From the NCBI RefSeq assembly GCF_000826655.1, contig NZ_JXJO01000017.1, positions 248,001-312,000 on the forward strand: a stretch of DNA of 64,000 bases, given 5' to 3'. Below the pieces are notes generated by a model, which was not told the origin of the DNA, ran no database searches, and was given only the letters and a program-made list of their open reading frames with translations. The stretch is from Psychroserpens damuponensis. GTDB taxonomy: Bacteria > Bacteroidota > Bacteroidia > Flavobacteriales > Flavobacteriaceae. The position numbers were made by a program, and so were the translations under genes. Position 1 is the stretch's first letter, and every line of letters begins with the position of its first letter. Of this stretch, positions 35,943 to 44,799 are shown one piece after another.

Positions 35943-37307
35943 ATGCGAAAGATTTTAGTCATTGGTTCAGGAAAATCAACTTCATACCTCATCAAATATT
36001 TATTAGATAAATCTATACAAGAAGAACTCCATATTATTGTTGGAGATATTAATATTAGTAATGCCAAAAAACTCATTGGAGACCATGAAAATGCCAATGC
36101 TATTACATTAGATGTTTTTGATAAGTCTTCACGACAAGCAGCAATTGAAAACGCAGATATCGTCGTATCTATGCTACCAGCTAGATTTCATTTAGAAGTT
36201 GCAAAAGATTGTGTTGCGCTTGGCAAAAACATGGTAACAGCTTCATATGTTAGTGAAGACATGCAAAAACTAAACAAAACTGTAACCGATAAAGGTCTCG
36301 TGTTTATGAACGAGATAGGTGTAGATCCTGGCATTGACCATATGAGTGCCATGAAAGTAATTGATTATATTCGAGAAAAAGGTGGCAAAATGGTACTTTT
36401 TGAATCGTTTACAGGCGGACTAGTTGCTCCAGAGAGTGATAACAACCTATGGAACTACAAATTCACATGGAACCCAAGAAATGTTGTTGTTGCAGGTCAA
36501 GGTAGTGCAGCAAAATTTCTTCAAGAAGATTCCTATAAATATATTCCTTATAATAGATTATTTAGACGAACAGAATTCTTAGAAATTGAAGGTTACGGTC
36601 GTTTTGAAGCATACGCAAACAGAGACTCACTAAAATATCAATCTGTTTACAGTTTAGACTCTATAAAAACCTTATATCGAGGTACAATTCGTCGTGTTGG
36701 TTTTAGTCGTGCATGGAATATGTTTGTACAATTAGGGATGACCGATGACAGTTACACTATAGAAGATAGCGAAAATATGAGCTATCGCGATTATGTTAAT
36801 TCATTTTTACCTTATAGCCCAACAGACTCTGTAGAACTTAAATTTAGGCTTGCCTTAAAAATAGATCAAGATGATATTGTATGGGACAAATTAGAAGAAC
36901 TAGATCTCTTTAATAAAGACAAAATGGTAGATCTCAAAAATGCGTCGCCAGCACAAATTCTTCAAAAAATATTAATGGACAGCTGGACCTTAGAAGAGCA
37001 TGATAAAGACATGATTGTCATGTATCATAAATTTGGTTATGAGCTCAATGGTAAAATGTATCAAATAGATTCAACCATGGTTACTATAGGCGAAGACCAA
37101 ACATATACAGCTATGGCAAAAACCGTGGGATTACCTGTGGCTATAGCGACAATGGCCATTTTAAATGAAAAAATTACTACTCCTGGAGTTCAAATTCCAA
37201 TACAAAAAGAAGTTTACGAACCTATTTTAAATGAGTTGGAAGACTACGGCATTAAATTTACCGAGAAAGAAGTACCTTATTTAGGTTATAACCCTTTAAA
37301 TATATAG
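35943..37307 (+). CDS. Saccharopine dehydrogenase family protein
   Basis: A 454-residue NAD(P)-binding protein. The Rossmann motif is KILVIGSGKSTSYLIKYLL at the start. NADIVVSMLPARFHLEVAKDCV and NEIGVDPGIDHMSAMKVID are typical of saccharopine reductases. It may reduce or oxidise saccharopine in lysine degradation, which would fit the glutaryl-CoA dehydrogenase elsewhere in the window; that link is inference. An Lrp-family regulator gene follows within 45 bases. Confidence 0.88.
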   Translation: MRKILVIGSGKSTSYLIKYLLDKSIQEELHIIVGDINISNAKKLIGDHENANAITLDVFDKSSRQAAIENADIVVSMLPARFHLEVAKDCVALGKNMVTASYVSEDMQKLNKTVTDKGLVFMNEIGVDPGIDHMSAMKVIDYIREKGGKMVLFESFTGGLVAPESDNNLWNYKFTWNPRNVVVAGQGSAAKFLQEDSYKYIPYNRLFRRTEFLEIEGYGRFEAYANRDSLKYQSVYSLDSIKTLYRGTIRRVGFSRAWNMFVQLGMTDDSYTIEDSENMSYRDYVNSFLPYSPTDSVELKFRLALKIDQDDIVWDKLEELDLFNKDKMVDLKNASPAQILQKILMDSWTLEEHDKDMIVMYHKFGYELNGKMYQIDSTMVTIGEDQTYTAMAKTVGLPVAIATMAILNEKITTPGVQIPIQKEVYEPILNELEDYGIKFTEKEVPYLGYNPLNI

Positions 37308-37350
37308 TTTTTCTTCAGAAATGTGCCACGCTCAATACTAAGTCTATATC

Positions 37351-37821
37351 ATGAAAATAGTAAATCACAACATACAAATTGACGGCATCGATAAAAAAAT
37401 TCTTCGGGCTCTTATGGAAGATGCCAGGACACCTATACTAGAAATAGCAAGAGGTGTAGGTATTTCTGGAGCAGCTATTCACCAAAGATTACGAAAGCTA
37501 GAAAAATCTGGATTGATATCAGGTTCAAAATTTGTAATTAACCCTAAAGTTTTAGGCTATACAACTATGGCTTTTATTGGAATTTTTTTAGATAAAGCTA
37601 TTAGCAATCCTGAAGCTGTAAAACAACTAAAAAAAATCCCTGAAGTTTTAGAATGTCATTACACCACAGGTAATTGGAGTATTTTTTGTAAAATATTATG
37701 TAAAGATAATGAACATTTAATGCATGTTTTAAATAGAGATATCCAATCCATAACAGGAGTTTCTAGAACAGAAACCTTTATCTCCTTAGATCAACAAATT
37801 GAGCGACAAATTAAAATTTAA
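37351..37821 (+). CDS. Lrp/AsnC family transcriptional regulator
   Basis: A 156-residue Lrp-type regulator. The N-terminal helix-turn-helix contains DKKILRALMEDARTPILEIA and GISGAAIHQRLRKLEKSGLI. The C-terminal RAM domain is the ligand-sensing and oligomerisation part. Lrp proteins respond to amino acids. Its position 43 bases after a saccharopine-reductase-like gene suggests control of lysine or related amino-acid metabolism. Confidence 0.93.
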   Translation: MKIVNHNIQIDGIDKKILRALMEDARTPILEIARGVGISGAAIHQRLRKLEKSGLISGSKFVINPKVLGYTTMAFIGIFLDKAISNPEAVKQLKKIPEVLECHYTTGNWSIFCKILCKDNEHLMHVLNRDIQSITGVSRTETFISLDQQIERQIKI

Positions 37822-37840
37822 AATAAATCACTAAAATTGA

Positions 37841-37873
37841 AAAAGCTCCTTATGTAATTAAGGAGCTTTTTCT
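37841..37873. terminator. Bidirectional terminator after the Lrp gene
   Basis: AAAAGCTCCTTA (37841-37852) pairs with TAAGGAGCTTTT (37859-37870). It lies between two convergent genes. Confidence 0.85.
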
Positions 37874-37890
37874 TTTACTTACCGTTATAA

Positions 37891-38898
37891 TTAATTTATA
37901 ATGATCTTTTTAACTGTAGAAGCACTTTCCGAAGAAATTGTAACAAAATACATCCCAGAAGACACAACAGATCGCAAATCTAAATCTTTATCCTGCGTCA
38001 TTCCGTTGAGATCAAACGCTTGAATTTGACGACCGTTTAGATCTGATATCACAACCTTATCCAATACAACACCTGCATTTTTAATGGTAATAATACCATT
38101 TGATGGATTTGGATACATTGATAGTTTATTACCAATATCAAATGTATTGGTAGATAGCGTTGATATAAAAAGTTTTTCGGGTATTCCAGCTACTAAAGCA
38201 TTATAAGGTTCCTCAGTAGTAATATTTGCTCCAACATAATTAGCAGGATCAGTAAGTGCAACTTTAGCGTCTTGTACAGTTGCAAATGTATAAGAACCAC
38301 TGTAAACAGCATTATCAAATTCTTGAGAAGGCTCAGGGCCAGAACCTACCGCTACAGCTGTTCTTGGTAAACCTGTATCAATTAAACCATTAAACAAATT
38401 GGTTTGAGTTGTACTTTCACTATCATCTCCAGAAAATGTGGTAGAAGAACCGCTTAACATAAAAATAAATGATGGACTCTCGCCTGTTCCTTGAAATACT
38501 GTAATTGAATCACCTCCTGTTGAAAGTGATACACCAGAAGTACCAAGGATGATAGAGTCTCCTGAATAATCTACAAAATCTGCTGTTGGCGCCAAATCGT
38601 TATGAGTAATAATCTCTCCTAATTCTAGTCCGCCAGCTGGCACAGTGTACACAATTGCTCCTTCTCCACAGCCTGCAGGATCAAATGTACCTGTAGGCAC
38701 AGCTCCACAGTCTGTAAACATGATTTCGGTGCCTGCTTCTAGATCTACAAATGTTGTAAATGCAAAAGAATCTGGAGTGTCAGCTTGATACCATATTATC
38801 GCAATATCTCCTGGTGCCAAAATAGTTTGGGCTTGAGCTTGTTGTATGCTCAGCATTACACTCATCAAACAAATTGTAAAAAGTAATTTTGTTTTCAT
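37891..38898 (-). CDS. T9SS-exported protein with a lamin-tail-like domain
   Basis: A 335-residue secreted protein. The signal peptide is MKTKLLFTICLMSVMLSIQQ plus AQAQ. The N-terminal region (GDIAIIWYQADTPDSFAF, GTEIMFTDCG) looks like the immunoglobulin-like domains found in many exported flavobacterial proteins. The C-terminal 70 residues (SMYPNPSNGIITIKN, SGMYFVTISSE, KKIIIN) are a T9SS type A sorting domain. No catalytic residues are apparent. The sorting domain is similar to that of its upstream neighbour, so the two may have exchanged or duplicated this part. Confidence 0.88.
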   Translation of the reverse strand: MKTKLLFTICLMSVMLSIQQAQAQTILAPGDIAIIWYQADTPDSFAFTTFVDLEAGTEIMFTDCGAVPTGTFDPAGCGEGAIVYTVPAGGLELGEIITHNDLAPTADFVDYSGDSIILGTSGVSLSTGGDSITVFQGTGESPSFIFMLSGSSTTFSGDDSESTTQTNLFNGLIDTGLPRTAVAVGSGPEPSQEFDNAVYSGSYTFATVQDAKVALTDPANYVGANITTEEPYNALVAGIPEKLFISTLSTNTFDIGNKLSMYPNPSNGIITIKNAGVVLDKVVISDLNGRQIQAFDLNGMTQDKDLDLRSVVSSGMYFVTISSESASTVKKIIIN

Positions 38899-38960
38899 AA
38901 TAACTAAATGTTTTGGATTAATTAATAGTGCTATAAATCAATTAGTTAGTTTTGAAAATA

Positions 38961-38994
38961 CCACTTTTAAAACTTATATATGTTTTAAAAGTGG
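38961..38994 (-). terminator. Hairpin between the two T9SS genes
   Basis: A 13-bp perfect stem, CCACTTTTAAAAC with GTTTTAAAAGTGG, and an 8-base loop lies downstream of the 39010 stop codon. On the minus strand ATTTT follows. It may terminate or attenuate. Confidence 0.6.
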
Positions 38995-39009
38995 TTGGTA
39001 TTTATATAT

Positions 39010-39981
39010 TTATTTTATAATTATCTTTTTTACCGTTGAGCCATTTTCCGAAGAAATTATCATGAAATATAAACCTGTTGTCACTACACTGCTTAAATCT
39101 AATTGCTGGTCTTGAGTGATTCGGTTTAAGTCATAATTTGCAACATGACGTCCGTTAATATCAGTAAGCGTAATTTGCGTTAGAGCTACAACTGTATTTT
39201 TAATAGTTACCATACCATTAGATGGATTTGGAACTACTGAAGTAGCCTCATTAACGTTAAGGTTTTCATTTGATAAGGTCATCCCAGACGAGAATGCAAT
39301 CGCATCAAGACCGAGTTCTTCTGCAGCTGAGTTTGACGAAAATTCTATTATTAATTGTGCGTTACAGTCTACGTATGCAGTTAAATCAGCACTTAATGTA
39401 TTCCAAGTATCTTCTATTCCAAGATTGTTAATATCAAAACCAGACGTATCAAGAAGTGTTAAAGTTGGACTAGCGCAATCTGTAAATTCAATTGTGATTT
39501 TTAAGAAGTCAGAAGCTTCCCAACTTGTAGATTCTAAAAGATATTGCATACTAAATTGCGGGTTGCCTGTACCTCCTAAATCTACAACATCAAAACTCAT
39601 AGTTACAGTACCATCTGGATCTTCCATTACAAAAGCTTGTGACCCTTCAGGTGCTGATATATCGAAATCATTAATAAGATGAATAGATGAAGCAACTCCA
39701 AAGGCATCTCCATCTGTAAAACCATTTGGTCCGTTTGGGGTACTTGGATCTAAAACAATGCTATATCCTAGCGTGCTTCCAGAACTATCTTCTTTAACAA
39801 AAATCACACCACAAGGTGCTGTATAATTTTGTAGTTCATGAGTTGTAGTATTATCTGCATCATAATACCTACAAACTCCACCGTCAAAGGTAATACCGGT
39901 TAAATTCTCAAAACCATTACCAACTTGAGCGTAGGTCATGGCTGATACTAAAAAAGTAAATAAAAGTAGTTGTTTTTTCAT
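39010..39981 (-). CDS. T9SS-exported protein of unknown function
   Basis: A 323-residue secreted protein with signal peptide MKKQLLLFTFLVSAMTYAQ. The beta-rich N-terminal domain (FENLTGITFDGGVCRYYD, GSQAFVMEDPDGTVTMSFDV) has the look of a jelly-roll or carbohydrate-binding-like fold. The C-terminal domain (VVPNPSNGMVTIKN, GLYFMIISSENGS, KKIIIK) is a T9SS type A sorting domain. It is 111 bases upstream of a second T9SS gene on the same strand. Confidence 0.85.
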   Translation of the reverse strand: MKKQLLLFTFLVSAMTYAQVGNGFENLTGITFDGGVCRYYDADNTTTHELQNYTAPCGVIFVKEDSSGSTLGYSIVLDPSTPNGPNGFTDGDAFGVASSIHLINDFDISAPEGSQAFVMEDPDGTVTMSFDVVDLGGTGNPQFSMQYLLESTSWEASDFLKITIEFTDCASPTLTLLDTSGFDINNLGIEDTWNTLSADLTAYVDCNAQLIIEFSSNSAAEELGLDAIAFSSGMTLSNENLNVNEATSVVPNPSNGMVTIKNTVVALTQITLTDINGRHVANYDLNRITQDQQLDLSSVVTTGLYFMIISSENGSTVKKIIIK

Positions 39982-40072
39982 ATTTTTTGTTGTTAATTAA
40001 TATAGAAGCCCAAAGTACTAAATTCATATTCAGTACTTTAGGTTTTTAAATGATTTTCGATGAATAACAGGT

Positions 40073-40624
40073 TTAGCTTCTTGGCGGATAAAGCCCCATC
40101 ATACAAATAATATAGTTTGTCCCTAAAAACGGGTTTTGAATATCAAAGGGTTGGTTGCCGCCTTGCAAGCCTGTATTTCCTGATACTGAGCCACTTCCAA
40201 ATGTTGCATCATTATTAGACGAGTTATAGGGTTTACCAGATTCTGCAATACCAAAATTATTTCCAGATGGCTCATTATTATCTCCATCATCTTCATTACA
40301 TGATAACGTAGCTGCTAATGTACTACCATCGTGGCTATGAGATGGCAATTGACCTGTAGTAAGTGTTACATGCTCTCGTCCTGCTCTCTCTCCTAAAGTC
40401 ACAGGTTGAAGTCCTGGTCCATTTCCAGGATGCTTTGGCACACGCCCTCTTAAATCTGGTAAGGCAAAGGTAGTTCTACCATCTCCTCCATAAGTGGTTC
40501 CTAGAATTGAAAACAAAGCCGAATTAGTTGAGATTGGCAGTAATTGTCCGTTACAAAATGCCCAATTTCTTGGAGCAAAATTACCTCCAAACATCATTAC
40601 TGTTCCTATATATGCATCATCCAT
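40073..40624 (-). CDS. Tail-collar domain protein, copy 1
   Basis: A 183-residue protein of the phage tail collar/microcystin-dependent protein (MdpB) type. It has YIGTVMMFGGNFAPRNWAFC, NGQLLPISTNSALFSILG, TTYGGDGRTTFALPDLRGR, a middle LPSHSHDG and a C-terminal NPFLGTNYIICMMGLYPPRS. Such proteins are phage tail fibre modules, but they also occur as chromosomal genes without phage, as here. It has no signal peptide. It is a tandem paralogue of the next gene (182 residues), 48 bases apart. Confidence 0.88.
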   Translation of the reverse strand: MDDAYIGTVMMFGGNFAPRNWAFCNGQLLPISTNSALFSILGTTYGGDGRTTFALPDLRGRVPKHPGNGPGLQPVTLGERAGREHVTLTTGQLPSHSHDGSTLAATLSCNEDDGDNNEPSGNNFGIAESGKPYNSSNNDATFGSGSVSGNTGLQGGNQPFDIQNPFLGTNYIICMMGLYPPRS

Positions 40625-40672
40625 AATATTATATTTTTAAAAGTTGATTAATAATTTTTAATTTGTTATAAT

Positions 40673-41221
40673 TTAGCTTCTTGGAGGAAAAACACCCTGA
40701 AGCGCTATAATGTAATTAATACCTAAAAAAGGGTTTTGTATGTCAAGTGATTGACCATTTCCTTGGTTAGCTGTACTACCAGAGATGGTTGCTCCTCCAA
40801 AAGTAGCATCATTAGATGACGAGTTATATGGTGACCCTGAGCCTGCAATACCAAAATTATTACCAGAAGGCTCATTACTATCACCATCATCTTCATTACA
40901 TGCTAATGACACACTTAAACCGCTACCATCATGACTATGTGATGGCATATTGGCTACAGTTAAAATCGTATTTTCTTTACCTCCTCTTTCTCCCCAAGTC
41001 ACATTTTGAAGTCCTGCTCCAAGTCCAATACCTTTAGGTGTTCTACCTCTTAAATCTGGTAAGGCAAATGTTGTCCTTCCATCTCCACCATAAGTAGTTC
41101 CAATAAGTGAGAATAATGCAGAGTAGCTATTAATGTTTAATAATTGACCATTGCAAAATGCCCAACCTCTAGGAGCAAAATTGCCAGCAAACATGATAAT
41201 TTGAGCCATGTATGGATTCAT
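40673..41221 (-). CDS. Tail-collar domain protein, copy 2
   Basis: A 182-residue paralogue of the 40073 protein. The two share the same start, the TTYGGDGRTTFALPDLRGR core, the ACNEDDGDSNEPSGNNFGIA-type acidic insert and the PPRS end. They differ mostly in the centre and near the C-terminus. The pair looks like a recent tandem duplication. There are no other phage genes nearby, so a host function or an orphan surface or tail-like structure is likelier than a prophage. Confidence 0.88.
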   Translation of the reverse strand: MNPYMAQIIMFAGNFAPRGWAFCNGQLLNINSYSALFSLIGTTYGGDGRTTFALPDLRGRTPKGIGLGAGLQNVTWGERGGKENTILTVANMPSHSHDGSGLSVSLACNEDDGDSNEPSGNNFGIAGSGSPYNSSSNDATFGGATISGSTANQGNGQSLDIQNPFLGINYIIALQGVFPPRS

Positions 41222-41400
41222 AATCTATAATTTAATTGGTTAATAATTATGTCAAATTTCAATAGAATGTTATAAATATTTTAGCGCAAAAGCACTACAA
41301 TGAAAAATCAGGTAGAAATACCTATTTTTATAATTGTGGCTTTTTAATTAAATCTATTTGAGTAGTTTTAGGGTATATTAATCAATTTAAATTAGAAATT

Positions 41401-41817
41401 ATGAGTGCAACAACACCACAAACAAGACCCTTAGCTGATGCCATTACTTGGACAAATAATTGGCAACAAAACAATAAAAGTCATGCTAAAGCATTTTTAA
41501 TCCCAATGGGTGATATACTTGCATGTTTAAATGAATTGGGTGCAAAATTTACAATTGATAGTTCTGGGAAAATTCAAGCGTCTACAGGCGATTTCGACTT
41601 AAACATTAGAGCTTATATGGGAACTGATGACAGCTCACCAGCAGAAGACCATCTTTTATTAGTTGGCACCACAACTACTGATGGTAAAAAATATAAAGAC
41701 ATCGTAGAAACACCAGGTGGTGAAAGCTTAGTTTATGATTTCACAAAACCTTGTCCTAACAACTGCGATGAACACAGTAAACTTTACCATAAAATTGCGA
41801 TTGAGTATTCGAAATAA
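41401..41817 (+). CDS. Conserved hypothetical protein
   Basis: A 138-residue soluble protein. It resembles a flavobacterial family of unknown function with an ITWTNNWQQNN start, KAFLIPMGDILACLNELG and LNIRAYMGTDD. Cysteines appear in CPNNCDEHSKLYH near the end, a possible metal or disulfide site. It has no signal peptide. It is the first gene of a four-gene plus-strand unit: this gene, a membrane protein, a kinase and a regulator. Confidence 0.7.
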   Translation: MSATTPQTRPLADAITWTNNWQQNNKSHAKAFLIPMGDILACLNELGAKFTIDSSGKIQASTGDFDLNIRAYMGTDDSSPAEDHLLLVGTTTTDGKKYKDIVETPGGESLVYDFTKPCPNNCDEHSKLYHKIAIEYSK

Positions 41818-41826
41818 ATATATTAA

Positions 41827-42474
41827 ATGAATAAGATTGATAACTTTTTTCAATACTTAGGATTAATCTTAATTATTACAAATGCCTTTTTATATACTAA
41901 GAGTTACATATCAAACAAAAGGAATGTAACTCTTTTATATCTTTTTTTGTATTTGTTTTTTGGAGTAATCATAATGATTAGCAGCTCCTATTTAGCACAT
42001 TACAAAACAAACAATTTACACTTAGCACATTTATACTTTATATTTCAGTTTGTATTTTTATCCTTGTTTTATAGAACACTTTTTAATTCATTTCAAAAAA
42101 AAGTAGTGACTTCAATTTTAGTAATAGTCCTTAGCATATTAGCGCTACAATACTATAACAATATAAACTTAATAGAACGTTTCAATCTTTTTGAAATATT
42201 TATAACCTCATTTCCATTGGTTATTTATTCAATTGTTCACTTATATAATTCATTAAGCAAAAAAGGAGAATATATGTTTGTAAACGCTGGTGTTCTTATA
42301 TATATAACGTCTAGTACTTTAATCTTTATACTTGGCAACTATTTACATACATCAATAGACAAAGAGACTGGTGTTTATATATGGTTTATTAATAAAGTAT
42401 TATATGTTATTTATTTATTATTAATTTTAGCAGAATGGAAGACAAGCATCTGGCCTCTCAAAGTGAAATCATAG
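41827..42474 (+). CDS. Multi-pass membrane protein upstream of a sensor kinase
   Basis: A 215-residue integral membrane protein with about seven hydrophobic segments and no recognisable enzyme motif. It overlaps the start of the histidine kinase gene by 40 bases, so the two are translationally coupled. A role as the membrane sensor that informs the kinase is a reasonable inference, because the kinase itself has only one membrane segment. Confidence 0.75.
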   Translation: MNKIDNFFQYLGLILIITNAFLYTKSYISNKRNVTLLYLFLYLFFGVIIMISSSYLAHYKTNNLHLAHLYFIFQFVFLSLFYRTLFNSFQKKVVTSILVIVLSILALQYYNNINLIERFNLFEIFITSFPLVIYSIVHLYNSLSKKGEYMFVNAGVLIYITSSTLIFILGNYLHTSIDKETGVYIWFINKVLYVIYLLLILAEWKTSIWPLKVKS

Positions 42475-43241
42475 GAGCCTTAGCGTATAGCATCATTTTT
42501 TTAGTGTTAGTTACACTAGGATTGATTTTGTTTTTCTATTACTCAAGAAAAAAAATAATTGAAAAGGAAGTTGAGAAAGTTAACATTAAACTAGACCACC
42601 AAAAAAAGATACTACAAACCACCATTAAAGTTCAAGAAAAGGAACGCAATCGTATCGCACAGGATTTACATGATGCTATTAGTTCTAAATTAAACGTTGT
42701 GAGTTTAACTACCAATGTATTATTAGACGATGACTCCATGAATACTGAACAGAAAGATGCACTCAACCATATTTTAGATATTACAACACGTACTTTAGAA
42801 AGTGCTCGTAAAATTGCTCATGAGCTAATGCCTCCTATTTTAGATAAATTTGGATTAAAAGTCGCTTTAGAAGAATTGTTTGATGAATTTACATCTAATA
42901 CTTCTATTAAAATAAAACATCATATTGAAACCCTAGAGCAATTAGAAAAAAGCAATGAATTACATGTTTTTAGAATAGCACAAGAACTTATAAATAATGC
43001 CTTAAGACACGGCAAAGCAGATTGCTTACAAATGGAATTGAAAAAAAACAAAGAAGGATTTGAGCTCGTTTTTAAAGATAATGGTGTAGGATTTGATATC
43101 AATGAATACAAAAAAAAGACAGGAATAGGATTACAAAACATTAAGAGTAGAGTTGCCATTTTAAATGGACAGCTTTTTGTTGAGAGCTCTAAAAATGAAG
43201 GCAGCACATTTACCATTAATTTTCACTCTTATGGATACTAA
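42435..43241 (+). CDS. NarL-type sensor histidine kinase
   Basis: A 268-residue kinase. One membrane segment (about 14-36) leads to a coiled-coil, then a HisKA_3 domain with His79 in ERNRIAQDLHDAISSKLN. A HATPase domain follows with N box ELINNALRHGKAD, DNGVGFD and GIGLQNIKSRV. It has no extracellular sensor domain. The 11-base overlap with the response-regulator gene shows coupled expression. Confidence 0.92.
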   Translation: MEDKHLASQSEIIGALAYSIIFLVLVTLGLILFFYYSRKKIIEKEVEKVNIKLDHQKKILQTTIKVQEKERNRIAQDLHDAISSKLNVVSLTTNVLLDDDSMNTEQKDALNHILDITTRTLESARKIAHELMPPILDKFGLKVALEELFDEFTSNTSIKIKHHIETLEQLEKSNELHVFRIAQELINNALRHGKADCLQMELKKNKEGFELVFKDNGVGFDINEYKKKTGIGLQNIKSRVAILNGQLFVESSKNEGSTFTINFHSYGY

Positions 43242-43908
43242 AATTACCCTTGCAATTGCAGATGACGAATTACTATTTAGACAAGGACTTATGTCTATTT
43301 TAAGTAAGGAAAAAAATCTAGAAATTATTTTTGATGCCGAAGATGGTAATGACCTCATGGCTCAATTAAGAGCTACAAAACAGATACCAGAAATTGTTAT
43401 CACAGATTTAAAAATGCCAGGACTTAATGGTGTAGAAACTACCAAATTAATTCGGAAAGAATTTCCTGACATTAAAATTATAGCTTTAACAAGTTACTTT
43501 AGTAAACCATTTATTATTAATATGATTTCTATTGGTGCTGTTGCATATTTAGCAAAAAATAGCACACCTAAATTAATGTTAACCACCATTAATGAAGTAG
43601 CAGATAAGGGGTTTTATTATGACACACAAGTGATGAAATTTATTCATGAAGGACTGTTAAACACGAATGATCAAGCTAAAAAATCAAACTTTGACACGAC
43701 CTATTTCACCAAACGTGAAAAGGAAGTATTAGAGCTTATTTGCCAACAATTTACAACTAATGAAATTGGAGAAAAACTCTTCATTAGCCCAAGAACCGTA
43801 GATGGTCATCGTAATAACTTATTGTTAAAAACCGAATCTAAAAACCTAGCTGGCTTAGTCGTGTATGCCATTCAGAATAAAATAGTAAATCTAGAAGAAG
43901 AATTCTAA
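43231..43908 (+). CDS. LuxR/NarL family response regulator
   Basis: A 225-residue regulator. The receiver domain has Asp59 in EIVITDLKMPGLNG. The C-terminal LuxR helix-turn-helix includes FTKREKEVLELICQQFTTNE and SPRTVDGHRNNLL. It pairs with the upstream kinase. The start is taken at 43231 (MDTKITLAIADDELL); an in-frame ATG at 43165 lies deep inside the kinase gene and would add a non-homologous leader. Confidence 0.93.
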   Translation: MDTKITLAIADDELLFRQGLMSILSKEKNLEIIFDAEDGNDLMAQLRATKQIPEIVITDLKMPGLNGVETTKLIRKEFPDIKIIALTSYFSKPFIINMISIGAVAYLAKNSTPKLMLTTINEVADKGFYYDTQVMKFIHEGLLNTNDQAKKSNFDTTYFTKREKEVLELICQQFTTNEIGEKLFISPRTVDGHRNNLLLKTESKNLAGLVVYAIQNKIVNLEEEF

Positions 43909-43911
43909 GTA

Positions 43912-43944
43912 TAAAAAAAGCATCCTATTTTAGAATGCTTTTAA
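43912..43944. terminator. Weak bidirectional terminator
   Basis: AAAAGCAT pairs with ATGCTTTT, with two further inner pairs and one mismatch. It lies between the regulator gene and the convergent BI-1 gene. Confidence 0.5.
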
Positions 43945-43978
43945 CGATGTATGTTGTTTATAATATTTCCGCAGAAAA

Positions 43979-44704
43979 CTAATCTCTAGACATAAAAATC
44001 TGTAATACATACCAAAAAAGGAGCATTAATGATGCAAATAGACCTAATGAGGCAGGTATGTAGTCATCTTCGGTATATTTATGAATTAAGTTAGACGTTT
44101 GATATAAAATGGATCCTCCTGCTAATAAGCACATCCCAACAGAGAACCAAAGCCCTAAGTTAAAACCAAACAATGAACCAGCGATAATTAATCCTAAAGC
44201 GATAAAAAAACCAATGGTTAATCCTGTTTTTAGAAAAGAAAAATCTTTTTTAGTGACAAAGACTACTGCTGTTAATCCTGTAAATAATGATAAGGTTACA
44301 ATGGCTGCTTGGTTTAATATTTCTGGTCCAGAATCCATAAAATTTGCAGCGATATAAATTAAAGGCACAAAAATGAAAGCTTCTGCCAAAATATAAAGTC
44401 CGTAGGCTAAGTATTGCTTATTCTTATCTTTTGTTTTAAGAGCCATACCTTCGGCATAATTGGTAATAAACATAAAACCGCCAAGCAGGATTAACCAACG
44501 CCAACCTTGCGTCATTGACATTGCAAAATTGACAATAGTTTCGCTTTGTAAGAGCAACCACTCAAACAAAATAAACACGAGAACACCTCCAGCAACATGT
44601 GCATAGGTCTTTTTATAAAATGCCGTACGATCTGATACTGCAAGTCTGCTAAGTACCATTTTATCATCGTTTATACCGAAACGATCTTGATTTAAATTTT
44701 CCAT
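43979..44704 (-). CDS. Bax inhibitor-1/YccA family membrane protein
   Basis: A 241-residue inner-membrane protein with about seven hydrophobic segments. It has AVSDRTAFYKKTYAHVAGGVLVF near the start and matches the BI-1/YccA family. Bacterial members can act as pH-dependent calcium leak channels or modulate FtsH proteolysis. The start at 44704 (MENLNQDRFGIND) is preferred over an ATG at 44755 that would add an unrelated leader. Confidence 0.9.
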   Translation of the reverse strand: MENLNQDRFGINDDKMVLSRLAVSDRTAFYKKTYAHVAGGVLVFILFEWLLLQSETIVNFAMSMTQGWRWLILLGGFMFITNYAEGMALKTKDKNKQYLAYGLYILAEAFIFVPLIYIAANFMDSGPEILNQAAIVTLSLFTGLTAVVFVTKKDFSFLKTGLTIGFFIALGLIIAGSLFGFNLGLWFSVGMCLLAGGSILYQTSNLIHKYTEDDYIPASLGLFASLMLLFWYVLQIFMSRD

Positions 44705-44799
44705 AAGTTTAAAATAATTTAGCTCTAACAAAATACTAAAACAAAACCGAACCACGCATAAAAAACGTCATTCGGTTTATTCTTTTTTCTTCGGAAGCA

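Noticed and set aside
40012-40042. Palindrome AAAGTACT...AGTACTTT after the tail-collar genes as a terminator
   Set aside because: The stem is only 8 bp with a long loop and no T run follows on the minus strand.
40073-41221. Possible prophage, suggested by two phage tail-collar proteins
   Set aside because: No capsid, terminase, portal, integrase or lysis genes are near, composition is like the flanks, and such proteins often occur alone on flavobacterial chromosomes.
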